This document shows, piece by piece, positions 1 to 7,982 of a DNA stretch of 36,420 bases. The translations under genes were made by a program, and so were the position numbers. The notes under the pieces are model-generated. The model had not been told where the DNA came from, did not search any database, and saw nothing but the letters and a program-made list of their open reading frames with translations. Position 1 is the stretch's first letter. Every line of letters starts with the position of its first letter. Origin of the DNA: Sulfitobacter sp. DFL-14 (GTDB taxonomy: Bacteria > Pseudomonadota > Alphaproteobacteria > Rhodobacterales > Rhodobacteraceae); NCBI RefSeq assembly GCF_003335585.1, contig NZ_QBFD01000017.1, forward strand, positions 1-36,420, given 5' to 3'.

Positions 1-215
1 CACCGACCTTCGCCAAGCCCGGTGATGGGGTATCAATAACAGATCAGAGATACAGAAGGGCTCAGGATTGCGTTTTTGGGAGGTCACCTCGATCATCGGT
101 CCGAACCGAGCGGCAAGCAAATCAGATGTTGGTTCTCCGTCGTAAGCGCCATCTGCCAGAAACAGATCAACCGGACCGTCGACTTGATCCAGGAGGTCTG
201 GCAGTGTGCGGCATC
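1..215 (-). pseudogene. IS5-family transposase remnant (frameshifted)
   Basis: Read on the minus strand, bases about 200 down to 90 encode PDLLDQVDGPVDLFLADGAYDG followed by a segment ending in RFGPMIEVT. This resembles the DDE catalytic-domain segment (DGAYD block) of IS5-type transposases common in Rhodobacteraceae. Just after IEVT the reading frame must shift by one base to recover a family-like PPKNAILSP tract, and upstream of PDLLD the frame is also interrupted. No complete transposase, start codon or terminal inverted repeat is visible, and the element is cut by the window edge. It is a dead fragment, and the family call rests on remembered motif similarity. Confidence 0.6.
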
Positions 216-296
216 TACAACATCCTGAAGGGTACCGACCGCATCGATATCAGCGGTGGGACGATCCCTGCAACAAGGCCTATCTACATCATCTTC

Positions 297-1250
297 TCAA
301 GGCATGGATCTGGTGGCTTGGAAGGCAGCAACCAGATCGCTGAGTTTGTCCAGATCCTCGTGGTCAGAGGGGATAGGATAGCGGCTGGGGTGCTCGTGCG
401 GCGCCGCAGACCTGCGCCATTCGGTCGGGGTGGTCCCATAGCTGCGCCTGAACGCGGTGTTGAAGGCGGTGATGTTGGGAAACCCGACATCCATGGCGAT
501 GGACAGCACCGTCACTCTAGGTTCGCTCCTGAGCCGGTCGGCGGCACGTATCAGACGCAGTTGAGACAGGAACCGGGAAAAGCTGGTCTTGGCCTGCGAC
601 CGAAATAACCGGGCCAGATAATCCGCAGAGGTCCGGTGCGCTTCCGCGACATCGCCGAGACTGATCGGCTGATCGTAATGATCAACGATAAAGTCCATTG
701 CCCGGCGCAGAGCCGCCCCGATCTCGTTGCTTTCCTGCGGATAGAACAAGTTTTCTGAGCGTTCCAGCATGACCCCGCCATCCAGTTGCAACAGGAACCC
801 CAGCATGCGCAGCGCCTGAGATTCCACCTGCAAGGCCCAGCCGCTCCTTTGCTGCACTGCGTCCAGATGCAGGCGAGCAGCCATTGCGGAAAGCTCCCGC
901 TGCACGTCTGCCTTGGGCGCAGCGGACATGGTAAAACGGCGCCGCTGAAAATCAATGTCGGCACTGGCGATTGCCGGGTCGATCTGCACGACCAGCATTC
1001 GGTTGGCTTCGCCAACGCGCTGCGTTCCGTGTGGTTGCCAGCAATGGGCCAGCCCCACATCACCTTCGGACAGGATACGCGTTTCACGGTCTGTTTGCAA
1101 AAACAGCCGACCCTTGAGCATGACGATCAGTTCAAAGGCACCATGCAAATGCAGGCCAACGTCGCCTACGCTGTGCAGAAAGCTGCGCACCCTGAGATTT
1201 TCAGGGAACGTCACAAGCTCGATGGAACGCGCTGCGACCAAGCCTTTCAC
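297..1250 (-). CDS. AraC family transcriptional regulator
   Basis: A DNA-binding regulator of 317 residues. The N-terminal half (about residues 10-110) is a cupin-like sensing domain (HLHGAFELIVMLKGRLFLQ, then GDVGLAHCWQPHG). The C-terminal 100 residues carry two helix-turn-helix units of the AraC type (ISLGDVAEAHRTSADYLARLF and VTVLSIAMDVGFPNITAFNTAFRR, ending YGTTPTEWRR). The frame opens with GTG at 1250 directly abutting a GGAAGG motif; a TTG nine bases further in would have better spacing, so the start is uncertain. It follows the GH3 glucosidase on the same strand with 63 bases between them, including a GC-rich hairpin. It probably controls the transporter/glucosidase pair in response to a sugar or glucoside, which is inferred from position only. 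Confidence 0.88.
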   Translation of the reverse strand: MKGLVAARSIELVTFPENLRVRSFLHSVGDVGLHLHGAFELIVMLKGRLFLQTDRETRILSEGDVGLAHCWQPHGTQRVGEANRMLVVQIDPAIASADIDFQRRRFTMSAAPKADVQRELSAMAARLHLDAVQQRSGWALQVESQALRMLGFLLQLDGGVMLERSENLFYPQESNEIGAALRRAMDFIVDHYDQPISLGDVAEAHRTSADYLARLFRSQAKTSFSRFLSQLRLIRAADRLRSEPRVTVLSIAMDVGFPNITAFNTAFRRSYGTTPTEWRRSAAPHEHPSRYPIPSDHEDLDKLSDLVAAFQATRSMP

Positions 1251-1266
1251 CCTTCCATAACTGTAA

Positions 1267-1284
1267 GGCGGCCCGTGGGCCGCC
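1267..1284. terminator. GC-rich hairpin between glucosidase and AraC gene
   Basis: The sequence is a perfect 8-bp inverted repeat (GGCGGCCC, 2-base loop GT, GGGCCGCC) lying 30 bases downstream of the glucosidase stop and 17 bases upstream of the AraC start. It is followed by CTTT on the plus strand and by CTTAC on the minus strand, so there is no strong U-tract. It may be a weak terminator or attenuator that lowers AraC expression relative to the genes in front of it, or a stabiliser of the glucosidase mRNA 3' end. Confidence 0.5.
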
Positions 1285-1313
1285 CTTTGTGCTGTGTCTG
1301 TTCCATCACCGGA

Positions 1314-3989
1314 TCAGATATTAACCTCGCCAGTCAGGTGGATGTCCAGAGCACTGGAACCAACAAAAATCTTCAGCGTGCCTTGGGCATCCTGCCATCC
1401 ATCTTGCCAGTAGGCCAGCGGCCGTTCCACCCCCTCGCGCGGCAGGGTGAACTGCACTTGCCGCGACTCGCCTGGTTTCAGGCTGACCTTGGCAAAAGTA
1501 CCAAGCCGACGGACAACCTTGGCCTCTCCGGGAAGTTCAAGATACAGTTGGACAACCTCTTTGCCCTCCCTGCTGCCGCTGTTGGTCAGGGTGACACTGG
1601 CGAGAACCTCGGAAGCGGTCGCCTCCAGATGCAGGTCGGCATATGTGAACGCCGAATAGCCCAGACCAAAGCCAAAGGGATAGGCGACCTCGATCTCACC
1701 ATCGACAAAGCCGCGATAGCCCGAAAGCACCCCTTCGTGGTAATGAACGGAACCCTCGGTGCCCGGATAGCTGGCGGAATCCGGGAAAAGCGCCATCTTG
1801 TCATCCTTGGGAAAGCTGAGTGTAAGCCGCCCCGAGGGATTGACCGCGCCGGTGACAACGCGGGCCACGGCACAGCCCTGTTCCTGCCCCAGATAGCCAC
1901 CATGCAGAATTGCAGGAACCTGCGCATCCCAGTCGTCGGTGCGGATCGGGCCGCCTGACTGGTTGATGACGACAACGTTGGAGTTGGCCTCTGACAGCGC
2001 CCGGATCAGCGCGGGCTGGTTGTTTGGCAGCCGCAGGTTCGGACGGTCGCCATGTTCAGATTCGAACACCCGTGTCGCCACGATGACAAGATCCGCATCC
2101 TGCGCCGCCGCGACCGCTGCGTTTTGCAGGTCGCTGGCCAGGGGCACCGGCGGCTCCCAACCCAGGCGGATCTGCGCGCCGGTCAGCACGCCCTGCGAGG
2201 GCGAGTCAGGCTGGTGGTCGATGCGCAGGGTATGACCTTCGGGCCGGTCCGTCAGATCAACCTTGATCCGGAAGACCTTCGGGTCGCCTCCGGCAATGTT
2301 GCTCAGCGCGCCACTGCCGACGAATGCCCCGCCAGATCCGTTGCCGATGCCGATGGCGACCAGAGGCTCATCCTCATCAATCTCGGCCGAGTTGGGCGCG
2401 GTGGTGAGCGTTTCCGTGGCGGCACCATGGTGGCGCTCGGAAAAGATCTGCTTGCCGTCCAACCAGACACTGGTCGTGCCCAGCATGGTCACGGCCAGCT
2501 GGTACTTGCCCGAAACCGGAACCACGAGACTGCCTTCAAACCGCACCGCCGTGTTGACGCACAGGTCATAGGGGATGTGTGGGTAGCGCTCTGAATTGCT
2601 GCCCGTGCCCATGAAGTTATAGAAACCCAGATTGACCGAAACCTGCGGCATGGTCAGCAAAGAATGCGGAGCGCCGTCAAAATGCAGGTTGGTCCAGAAA
2701 GAGGCTTTGACACCTGGCTGTCCATCGGGTGTGCGCAGGAAGCTGGAGGGAATGCTGTCGGGGCCATCCAGCAAATCGGCGGCCGAAATCGGATCGGAAC
2801 CCTGTGCAAAAACCACCTCGGCATCGTCACCCAGCAGCTTTTCAAAGCCCTGCAACATGGAACAGCCACCCGCCGGGCGCACTTTACCCGAGCCCGCCCC
2901 AGCGGTTGAGAAATTGTCGGCATCAGCCCCGACCACCAGTACCTTGCGCAGTGTTTTGGGCGCGCGCGGCAGGAACCCGCCGTCATTCTTCAACAGCACC
3001 ATCGCCTCTTCGGCGATCTCGCGCGCGGTAGAAGCGTGTTCCGCAAGATTCATGTCCGACACCGACGGTGTCCATTCAAGGATTCCGATCCCCGTCAGAG
3101 GCCGCAAAATGCGGCGACACATCTCGTCAAGATGGGCCAGAGGTACTTCGCCCTGTTCAACCACCTCTTTCAGACGTCGCCCGTAAAACGTACCCGTCGG
3201 CTCCTCTTGATCCAGACCCGCAAGAGCAGCAGGCACGGTCGAGTGGACGGCCCCGTAGTCGCTCATCACCCAACCACGAAAGCCCCATTCCTCGCGCAGA
3301 ACCGTGGTTAGCAGCCAGCCATGTTCACAACTGTAGGTGCCGTTGACCTTGTTGAAGGCCCCCATCAGCGAGCCGATGTCTGTGCCGCGCACCACGGCCT
3401 CGAACGGCCGCAGATACAGCTCGCGCAGCGCCTTTTCCTCGATCTGCACGTCGATCGAATAGCGCTGATACTCCTGGTTGTTACAGGCAAAGTGCTTCAG
3501 ACAGGCTGCCACGCCCTTGGACTGAATGGCCTCGATCTGCGCCGAGGCCATCCTTGCGTTCAGAACCGGATCCTCGCCCGAGGATTCAAAGGTGCGTCCA
3601 CCGACCGGAACCCGGGCAATGTCGACTGCCGGGCCCAGGAACACGTTGTGTCCGCTGGCCCTGGTCTCGTGGCCCAGTACCTCGCCATAGCGACGGGCCA
3701 GATCCAAATCCCATGTAGCGGCCAGCGTGATGGGCGCAGGCAAGGCGGTGGCCGACTGTCCGTGCACCTCCGGGTTACCGATCCGGATACCCGCCGGGCC
3801 ATCGGCCATGGTCATCTCAGGAATTCCAACACGCGGCAGGGCAGCGTTGTAGAAACCGAAATGGTGGTTGATGTCACCGGTGACCAGATCAATCTTGTCA
3901 TCCAGCGACATGCGGCCAAGCAGTGTCTCGACATCGGTTTCGACCTCTGGCGAATGACGCCAGTCCTTGTGCGGAAGTGGTTTATTCAT
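1314..3989 (-). CDS. GH3 family beta-glucosidase with PA14-like insert
   Basis: Glycoside hydrolase family 3 enzyme (891 residues from the chosen start) that removes terminal beta-D-glucosyl units from glucosides. The (beta/alpha)8 domain holds the KHF...NNQE motif (K165-H166) and the nucleophile Asp244 in WVMSDYGAVHS. It is followed by the alpha/beta sandwich domain, interrupted by a PA14-like segment (FDGAPHSLL to VWLDGKQIFSE), and a C-terminal Fn3-like domain (EGKEVVQLYLELPG). No signal peptide is visible, so the enzyme is probably cytoplasmic. ATG at 3989 is preceded by AGGA seven bases away; the frame is open further upstream with ATGs at 4034 and 4082, the latter overlapping the transporter gene. 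It lies 49 bases behind the MFS transporter and is likely co-transcribed. Family is certain; substrate is unknown. A plant aryl or cyanogenic glucoside is attractive given the nitrile pathway nearby. Confidence 0.93.
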   Translation of the reverse strand: MNKPLPHKDWRHSPEVETDVETLLGRMSLDDKIDLVTGDINHHFGFYNAALPRVGIPEMTMADGPAGIRIGNPEVHGQSATALPAPITLAATWDLDLARRYGEVLGHETRASGHNVFLGPAVDIARVPVGGRTFESSGEDPVLNARMASAQIEAIQSKGVAACLKHFACNNQEYQRYSIDVQIEEKALRELYLRPFEAVVRGTDIGSLMGAFNKVNGTYSCEHGWLLTTVLREEWGFRGWVMSDYGAVHSTVPAALAGLDQEEPTGTFYGRRLKEVVEQGEVPLAHLDEMCRRILRPLTGIGILEWTPSVSDMNLAEHASTAREIAEEAMVLLKNDGGFLPRAPKTLRKVLVVGADADNFSTAGAGSGKVRPAGGCSMLQGFEKLLGDDAEVVFAQGSDPISAADLLDGPDSIPSSFLRTPDGQPGVKASFWTNLHFDGAPHSLLTMPQVSVNLGFYNFMGTGSNSERYPHIPYDLCVNTAVRFEGSLVVPVSGKYQLAVTMLGTTSVWLDGKQIFSERHHGAATETLTTAPNSAEIDEDEPLVAIGIGNGSGGAFVGSGALSNIAGGDPKVFRIKVDLTDRPEGHTLRIDHQPDSPSQGVLTGAQIRLGWEPPVPLASDLQNAAVAAAQDADLVIVATRVFESEHGDRPNLRLPNNQPALIRALSEANSNVVVINQSGGPIRTDDWDAQVPAILHGGYLGQEQGCAVARVVTGAVNPSGRLTLSFPKDDKMALFPDSASYPGTEGSVHYHEGVLSGYRGFVDGEIEVAYPFGFGLGYSAFTYADLHLEATASEVLASVTLTNSGSREGKEVVQLYLELPGEAKVVRRLGTFAKVSLKPGESRQVQFTLPREGVERPLAYWQDGWQDAQGTLKIFVGSSALDIHLTGEVNI

Positions 3990-4038
3990 TGTCGTGTCCT
4001 GTTCATTCAATTGGTTTTGTATCTTGGTGCTCATGGGA

Positions 4039-5301
4039 TCACCGGACCGTGCGGATGGGGATGATGGCAAGCGCACCGACAATCGCGAAAACGCCCGCAG
4101 CGATGAACAACGCGGTGTAGTTCTTGCCGTCAGTCAGGGCACCAAGGCTAAGGAAAATCGGCGCAATCGCCGGGGCAATCGACTGCGGCAGCGCATTGGC
4201 GATGTTGAAGATACCAAAGTCCTTGGCGGCGTTGGCACCCTTATTGGGCAGAACCGCCGCGACAAGCGCCAGGTCCACGGCCACATAGACCCCCTGCCCG
4301 ATCCCGCAGATGGTGGCACCAACAACGAACTGATTGAAATCCGGTGCCAGACCGATCACCATCAGACCTGCACCATAGATAACTGCCGAAATCAGCACAA
4401 AAATCTTGCGACGCCCGATCAAGTCCGAAAGCCAGCCCGCAAGCGCACTGCTGACAACAGTCGCGATAGTCAGTGCGACGGTTGCCTTGAACAGATAGGA
4501 CGGCACGTCCGCCGGCGCGATGCCCAGCACATCAATCAGATAATAGACCTGATAGGAAATCAGTGTCGCAAGACCCATGAACAGCATAAAGCGGCTGACG
4601 AAGGCCCAGGAGAAATCGGGTGCGGTCTTGGGGTTGATCCAGAAGTCTTTGGCAAAGCGGATCAGATCGATCGGGGCAGCGTCTTCCTTGGCCAGCCGGC
4701 GGTCTTTCAGCGTCACCATGAACAGCACAAGCCCGCCTGCGCAGGCAAACATCGGCCAGGTGAACATCTTGACGACATCGCCACCCGAGAATTGGGCCAC
4801 ATAAATACCAGCCAGAATGCCCCCCTGAAGACACATTCCCAAAAGGCCAGAGACAACCCCGCGCTGCTCTTCGGGAACCTGATCCGGCAAGACAGCCGTG
4901 ATCGCTGCAAGGAAAGCGTTGAACCCAAGCTGCATCAGAAGCCAGCCGATGGTGATCGACGTCAGGCCACCCGTGACGATCAGCCAAGTCCCGGCGACAG
5001 CCACCGCAAAGCCGCCCAACATCCAGGGCTTGCGCATTCCTAAGACCGAGGTTGTGCGGTCACTGAAGTACCCGGCGATCGGGTTTGCAACCAGCGCGAC
5101 AATGGCACCAATGCCGAGGATGAAGGCCAGATTGGTTTCCTTGTTGGCGGGGTCGATCTGCTCGACCCGCAGGGCAAAGGCCACCACGACGGGCGTCAGA
5201 ATGGCCATCCACATGGTGAAAAAGGCAATGACATAACTGGCAATGAACGGAACGCCCACCCTTGTCTGGGGCATAGGCCCGGCTGTAGAGGTGATGTGCA
5301 T
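4039..5301 (-). CDS. MFS transporter (sugar/glycoside type)
   Basis: A 420-residue integral membrane protein with about 12 hydrophobic helices. The MFS loop motif is visible as GYFSDRTTSVLGMRKPW (about residues 77-93), with a second copy as GWLSDLIGRRKIF in the C-terminal half. The resemblance is to sugar or glycoside:cation symporters. The ATG at 5301 has a textbook ribosome site (GGGAGGAAA, six bases ahead). It is the first gene of a minus-strand set with the GH3 glucosidase and AraC regulator, so its cargo is probably the glucoside hydrolysed by the neighbouring enzyme. Substrate assignment is inference from context only. Confidence 0.88.
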   Translation of the reverse strand: MHITSTAGPMPQTRVGVPFIASYVIAFFTMWMAILTPVVVAFALRVEQIDPANKETNLAFILGIGAIVALVANPIAGYFSDRTTSVLGMRKPWMLGGFAVAVAGTWLIVTGGLTSITIGWLLMQLGFNAFLAAITAVLPDQVPEEQRGVVSGLLGMCLQGGILAGIYVAQFSGGDVVKMFTWPMFACAGGLVLFMVTLKDRRLAKEDAAPIDLIRFAKDFWINPKTAPDFSWAFVSRFMLFMGLATLISYQVYYLIDVLGIAPADVPSYLFKATVALTIATVVSSALAGWLSDLIGRRKIFVLISAVIYGAGLMVIGLAPDFNQFVVGATICGIGQGVYVAVDLALVAAVLPNKGANAAKDFGIFNIANALPQSIAPAIAPIFLSLGALTDGKNYTALFIAAGVFAIVGALAIIPIRTVR

Positions 5302-5647
5302 TTTGATTTCCTCCCTGGAAAACTGTGCATGTCTGTGTCCTGGTTCCGGTTCTTTTGCCGGCTACTACACAAATATGTTACAAGGAGGCTTCGGTCTTAC
5401 GGCATTCAGGACCTTAAGCTGATCAGAAACCGGACATTGTCACATATCGTCCCTGAAAAGCAGTCCGGCAAACCCCTGCCCGACCGACCACTGACACCCA
5501 GTGCAGATATTGCCACAACCCGCAGATTGGCACCTGATGGGTTTTGATCCGCCACAGTTATCGACCGCCGGCTGCGGCAGAACCCACCGAACGCCATTCA
5601 GGGCATCCTGATGTTCATCGACAAGGACAATCTTTCAGGTGGCAGAG
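5302..5647. other. Intergenic region: promoter area of transporter/glucosidase operon
   Basis: This gene-free stretch of 346 bases lies between the LuxR gene and the MFS transporter, both on the minus strand. It must hold the promoter for the transporter operon. The part next to the transporter is AT-rich (TTGTAACATATTTGTGTAG on the minus strand). A 6-bp inverted pair (CCGGAC ... GTCCGG) flanks about 30 bases near 5430-5470. Short open frames on both strands resemble nothing recognised. Confidence 0.4.
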
Positions 5648-6388
5648 TTAGACGCGGGACGGCAGGCCGGTTCGTACCGACAACGCCGCAAGTTCCGCGC
5701 GGTTGGCACAGTGCAACTTTTCAAAACATTTCTGCACATGGGTGCGGACGGTGGCAAAGCCGATTTCCAAAAGCCTTGAGATGTCCTTGTCGCTGCACCC
5801 TCTCGCAACAAGCACAGCGACCTCGCGTTCGCGCGCAGTCAATACCAGAAGCGGGTCCGATCCAAGCACGTACTCTGCCTGCTCCAGATAGGGACTCAGA
5901 ACGCCGAGGAGCCCGATCTCCCGATAGCCGAACTCGGGGCACGAGGTACGACGCCAGACACGAAGGTCGGCAGCGGAACGTTCCCCACCTTTGGGAAACA
6001 GATTGATCCCGTGGTCCATCCCGTCCTTGCGCAGGAAATCGTTGAAGAACTCCGACTGGCAAAGCTGCTTGCGCGGAATGACTTCCTCGACAAAAGCGGG
6101 ACGCCACAGCGCGCGCAATTTCAACGACATCGGGTCGTGATACTGGAACCAGCTCAGGTAGCGATCAATGTTGGCCGGGTCCTGATTAAGTATGAACGGG
6201 TCCTCGAACGCGTTCGTCGTCCTGTTCCAACGAAACGAGGCAAGGAAATCCGCCCGCAGCAGTTTCAGGATCGATGGGAACACTTCTTCACGCAGGTCCG
6301 AAATGGGTTCGGGCTGGCAAAGACGCGCGACGACTCCGGTGAGCAACTGAACCTCTTCCGAGGTCATATCGTAGATCGCTTGCGTCAT
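5648..6388 (-). CDS. LuxR-type helix-turn-helix transcriptional regulator
   Basis: A 246-residue regulator. The C-terminal 60 residues are a clear LuxR/FixJ-type DNA-binding domain (LTAREREVAVLVARGCSDKD, then ATVRTHVQKCFEKL). The N-terminal 170 residues form a sensor-like domain (FLASFRWNRTTNAFEDPFI ... FFNDFLRKDGMDHGINLF) without a receiver-domain Asp pocket, so it probably binds a small ligand rather than being phosphorylated. Two in-frame ATGs occur; the one at 6388 lies six bases behind GAGGAGG, while the upstream one at 6394 abuts it, so 6388 is preferred. It sits just downstream of the aldehyde dehydrogenase in the same orientation, separated by a strong hairpin. Its target could be the decarboxylase/dehydrogenase pair or the transporter operon. 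Confidence 0.88.
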   Translation of the reverse strand: MTQAIYDMTSEEVQLLTGVVARLCQPEPISDLREEVFPSILKLLRADFLASFRWNRTTNAFEDPFILNQDPANIDRYLSWFQYHDPMSLKLRALWRPAFVEEVIPRKQLCQSEFFNDFLRKDGMDHGINLFPKGGERSAADLRVWRRTSCPEFGYREIGLLGVLSPYLEQAEYVLGSDPLLVLTAREREVAVLVARGCSDKDISRLLEIGFATVRTHVQKCFEKLHCANRAELAALSVRTGLPSRV

Positions 6389-6440
6389 TGACATCCTCCT
6401 CTTTCGGAGTGGGCAGGCCTGCGGACAAATCGTTGGGCAT

Positions 6441-6468
6441 CAGCCTCGCCGTCTGGACGGCGAGGCTG
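6441..6468 (-). terminator. Candidate terminator after the aldehyde dehydrogenase
   Basis: A perfect 13-bp stem (CAGCCTCGCCGTC / GACGGCGAGGCTG) with a two-base loop starts 44 bases after the aldehyde dehydrogenase stop. Neither side carries a T-run, so it may be Rho-assisted or act as a 3'-end stabiliser. It separates the decarboxylase/dehydrogenase operon from the LuxR gene. Confidence 0.55.
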
Positions 6469-6512
6469 TATCAAGGCGCGTGAAGGCCGGTTCGATGCCG
6501 GTACGCGCTATG

Positions 6513-7958
6513 TTAGAACGGGTAATGCTGATCAGCATCTTCGACGGTGATCCAGCGTGTCAAGGTAAATGCGTCAAGTGCAGCCTTACCCCCGAAACGG
6601 CCATACCCCGAGTTTTTAACGCCACCAAAGGGCATCTGGGCTTCGTCCGAAACGGTCGGGCCATTGATGTGGCAAATCCCGCTTTCGATTCGCTCTGCCA
6701 CCGCCATGGCACGGCTGATGTCGTGGCTGAACACGGCGGCTGAAAGGCCATACTCGGTATCATTGGCGACCCGCACCGCTTCCTCGTCGTTGGCAACACG
6801 GATGATCGGCTTGACCGGTCCAAAGCTTTCTTCCTGATAGATCGTCATATCGTCCGAGACGTTGTCGATCAGCGTGGCTGCAACGACCGATCCGTCACGC
6901 TGGCCACCAGCGATGACTTTGCCGCCCTTTGCCGTCGCGTCGCTGATGATCCGGTCCATCTTTTCGGCCGCCTCTGGCGTGATGAGAGCCCCGAGCACAA
7001 CCTTGTCGCGCGGGTTGCCGTAGGGCAGCGCGTCGGCCTTGGCGGCAAGGGCCGCCACAAAGGCGTCGGCGATGCCTTCGTGAACAATGATCCGTTCGGT
7101 CGACATGCAGATCTGGCCCTGGTTCATGAAAGCGCCAAACGCGGCAGCATTCACCGCACCTTCAAGATCAGCGTCGTCAAGGATCACGAGAGGCGCCTTG
7201 CCACCCAGTTCCAAAAGCGTCGGCTTCAGATGCTCTGCCGCCTTCATTGCGATGATCCGGCCAACCCGCGTCGAGCCGGTGAAGTTTACGTGCTTGACCT
7301 CGGGAGCCGCGATCATTGCCGCGACAATCTCGCCAGCATCTTCCGGCGCGTTGGTGATGACGTTGATCACACCGTCAGGCAGCCCCGCCTCGGTCAGCGC
7401 GTCACCAATGGCACGGTGGATGAAGGGCGACAGCTCCGAGGCCTTGAGCACCACCGTGTTGCCGCAGGCAATTGCCATCGCCACCGCCCGGACCCCAAGG
7501 ATGACGGGCGCGTTCCATGGCGCGATCCCAAGACAGACCCCCACGGGGCGGCGTACCGCCATAGAAAGGCAGCCGGGCTTGTTCGACGGAATAACGTCAC
7601 CGGTGATCTGCGTGATCATGGCGGCGGCTTCGCGCAGGATGTTGGCTCCGAACATGCAGTTGAAGCCGAGCCATGGCCCGGTTGCCCCGGTTTCGGCGAT
7701 CCCGCCCGCGATGATTTCGGGGGTCATGGCGTCCAGCTTATCGGCGGCCTTGTTCAGAACCGCCCGGCGCTCGCCCGGGGCTGTTGCTGCCCATGCCGGA
7801 AAGGCCGCGTGGGCCGCAGCAACGGCACGAAGTGCATCGGCGACCGAGGCCGCCGGGGCCTGGGTTGCGACCTCACCCGTCACTGGATCGTGGCGGTCGT
7901 AGGTCCGCCCGCCTTCGGCCTCGACCGGTTTGCCTCCGATCAACATCGAAATCTTCAT
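6513..7958 (-). CDS. NAD(P)-dependent aryl-aldehyde dehydrogenase (benzaldehyde/salicylaldehyde/vanillin type)
   Basis: Aldehyde dehydrogenase superfamily enzyme of 481 residues, the normal length. Visible catalytic elements are the PWN motif (N149), the cofactor lysine K172, the FTGSTRVG dinucleotide-binding turn (residues 226-233), general base E250 in LLELGGK and nucleophile C284 in NQGQICMSTER. The GQICMSTER block and the C-terminal end (ITVEDADQHYPF) recall salicylaldehyde dehydrogenase NahF and vanillin dehydrogenases, suggesting an aromatic aldehyde substrate. GAGGAGGA stands seven bases ahead of the ATG. It follows the ThDP decarboxylase by 24 bases, so the two form an operon in which the aldehyde made by the first is oxidised to the acid by the second, e.g. 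benzaldehyde to benzoate. The exact substrate is inferred. Confidence 0.92.
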   Translation of the reverse strand: MKISMLIGGKPVEAEGGRTYDRHDPVTGEVATQAPAASVADALRAVAAAHAAFPAWAATAPGERRAVLNKAADKLDAMTPEIIAGGIAETGATGPWLGFNCMFGANILREAAAMITQITGDVIPSNKPGCLSMAVRRPVGVCLGIAPWNAPVILGVRAVAMAIACGNTVVLKASELSPFIHRAIGDALTEAGLPDGVINVITNAPEDAGEIVAAMIAAPEVKHVNFTGSTRVGRIIAMKAAEHLKPTLLELGGKAPLVILDDADLEGAVNAAAFGAFMNQGQICMSTERIIVHEGIADAFVAALAAKADALPYGNPRDKVVLGALITPEAAEKMDRIISDATAKGGKVIAGGQRDGSVVAATLIDNVSDDMTIYQEESFGPVKPIIRVANDEEAVRVANDTEYGLSAAVFSHDISRAMAVAERIESGICHINGPTVSDEAQMPFGGVKNSGYGRFGGKAALDAFTLTRWITVEDADQHYPF

Positions 7959-7982
7959 GGTGTCTCCTCCTCGTTTTCGTTT

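Noticed and set aside
3990..4082. Longer glucosidase starts at 4034 or 4082
   Set aside because: 4082 lies inside the transporter gene and 4034 lacks a good ribosome site; 3989 has AGGA at seven bases. 4034 remains possible.
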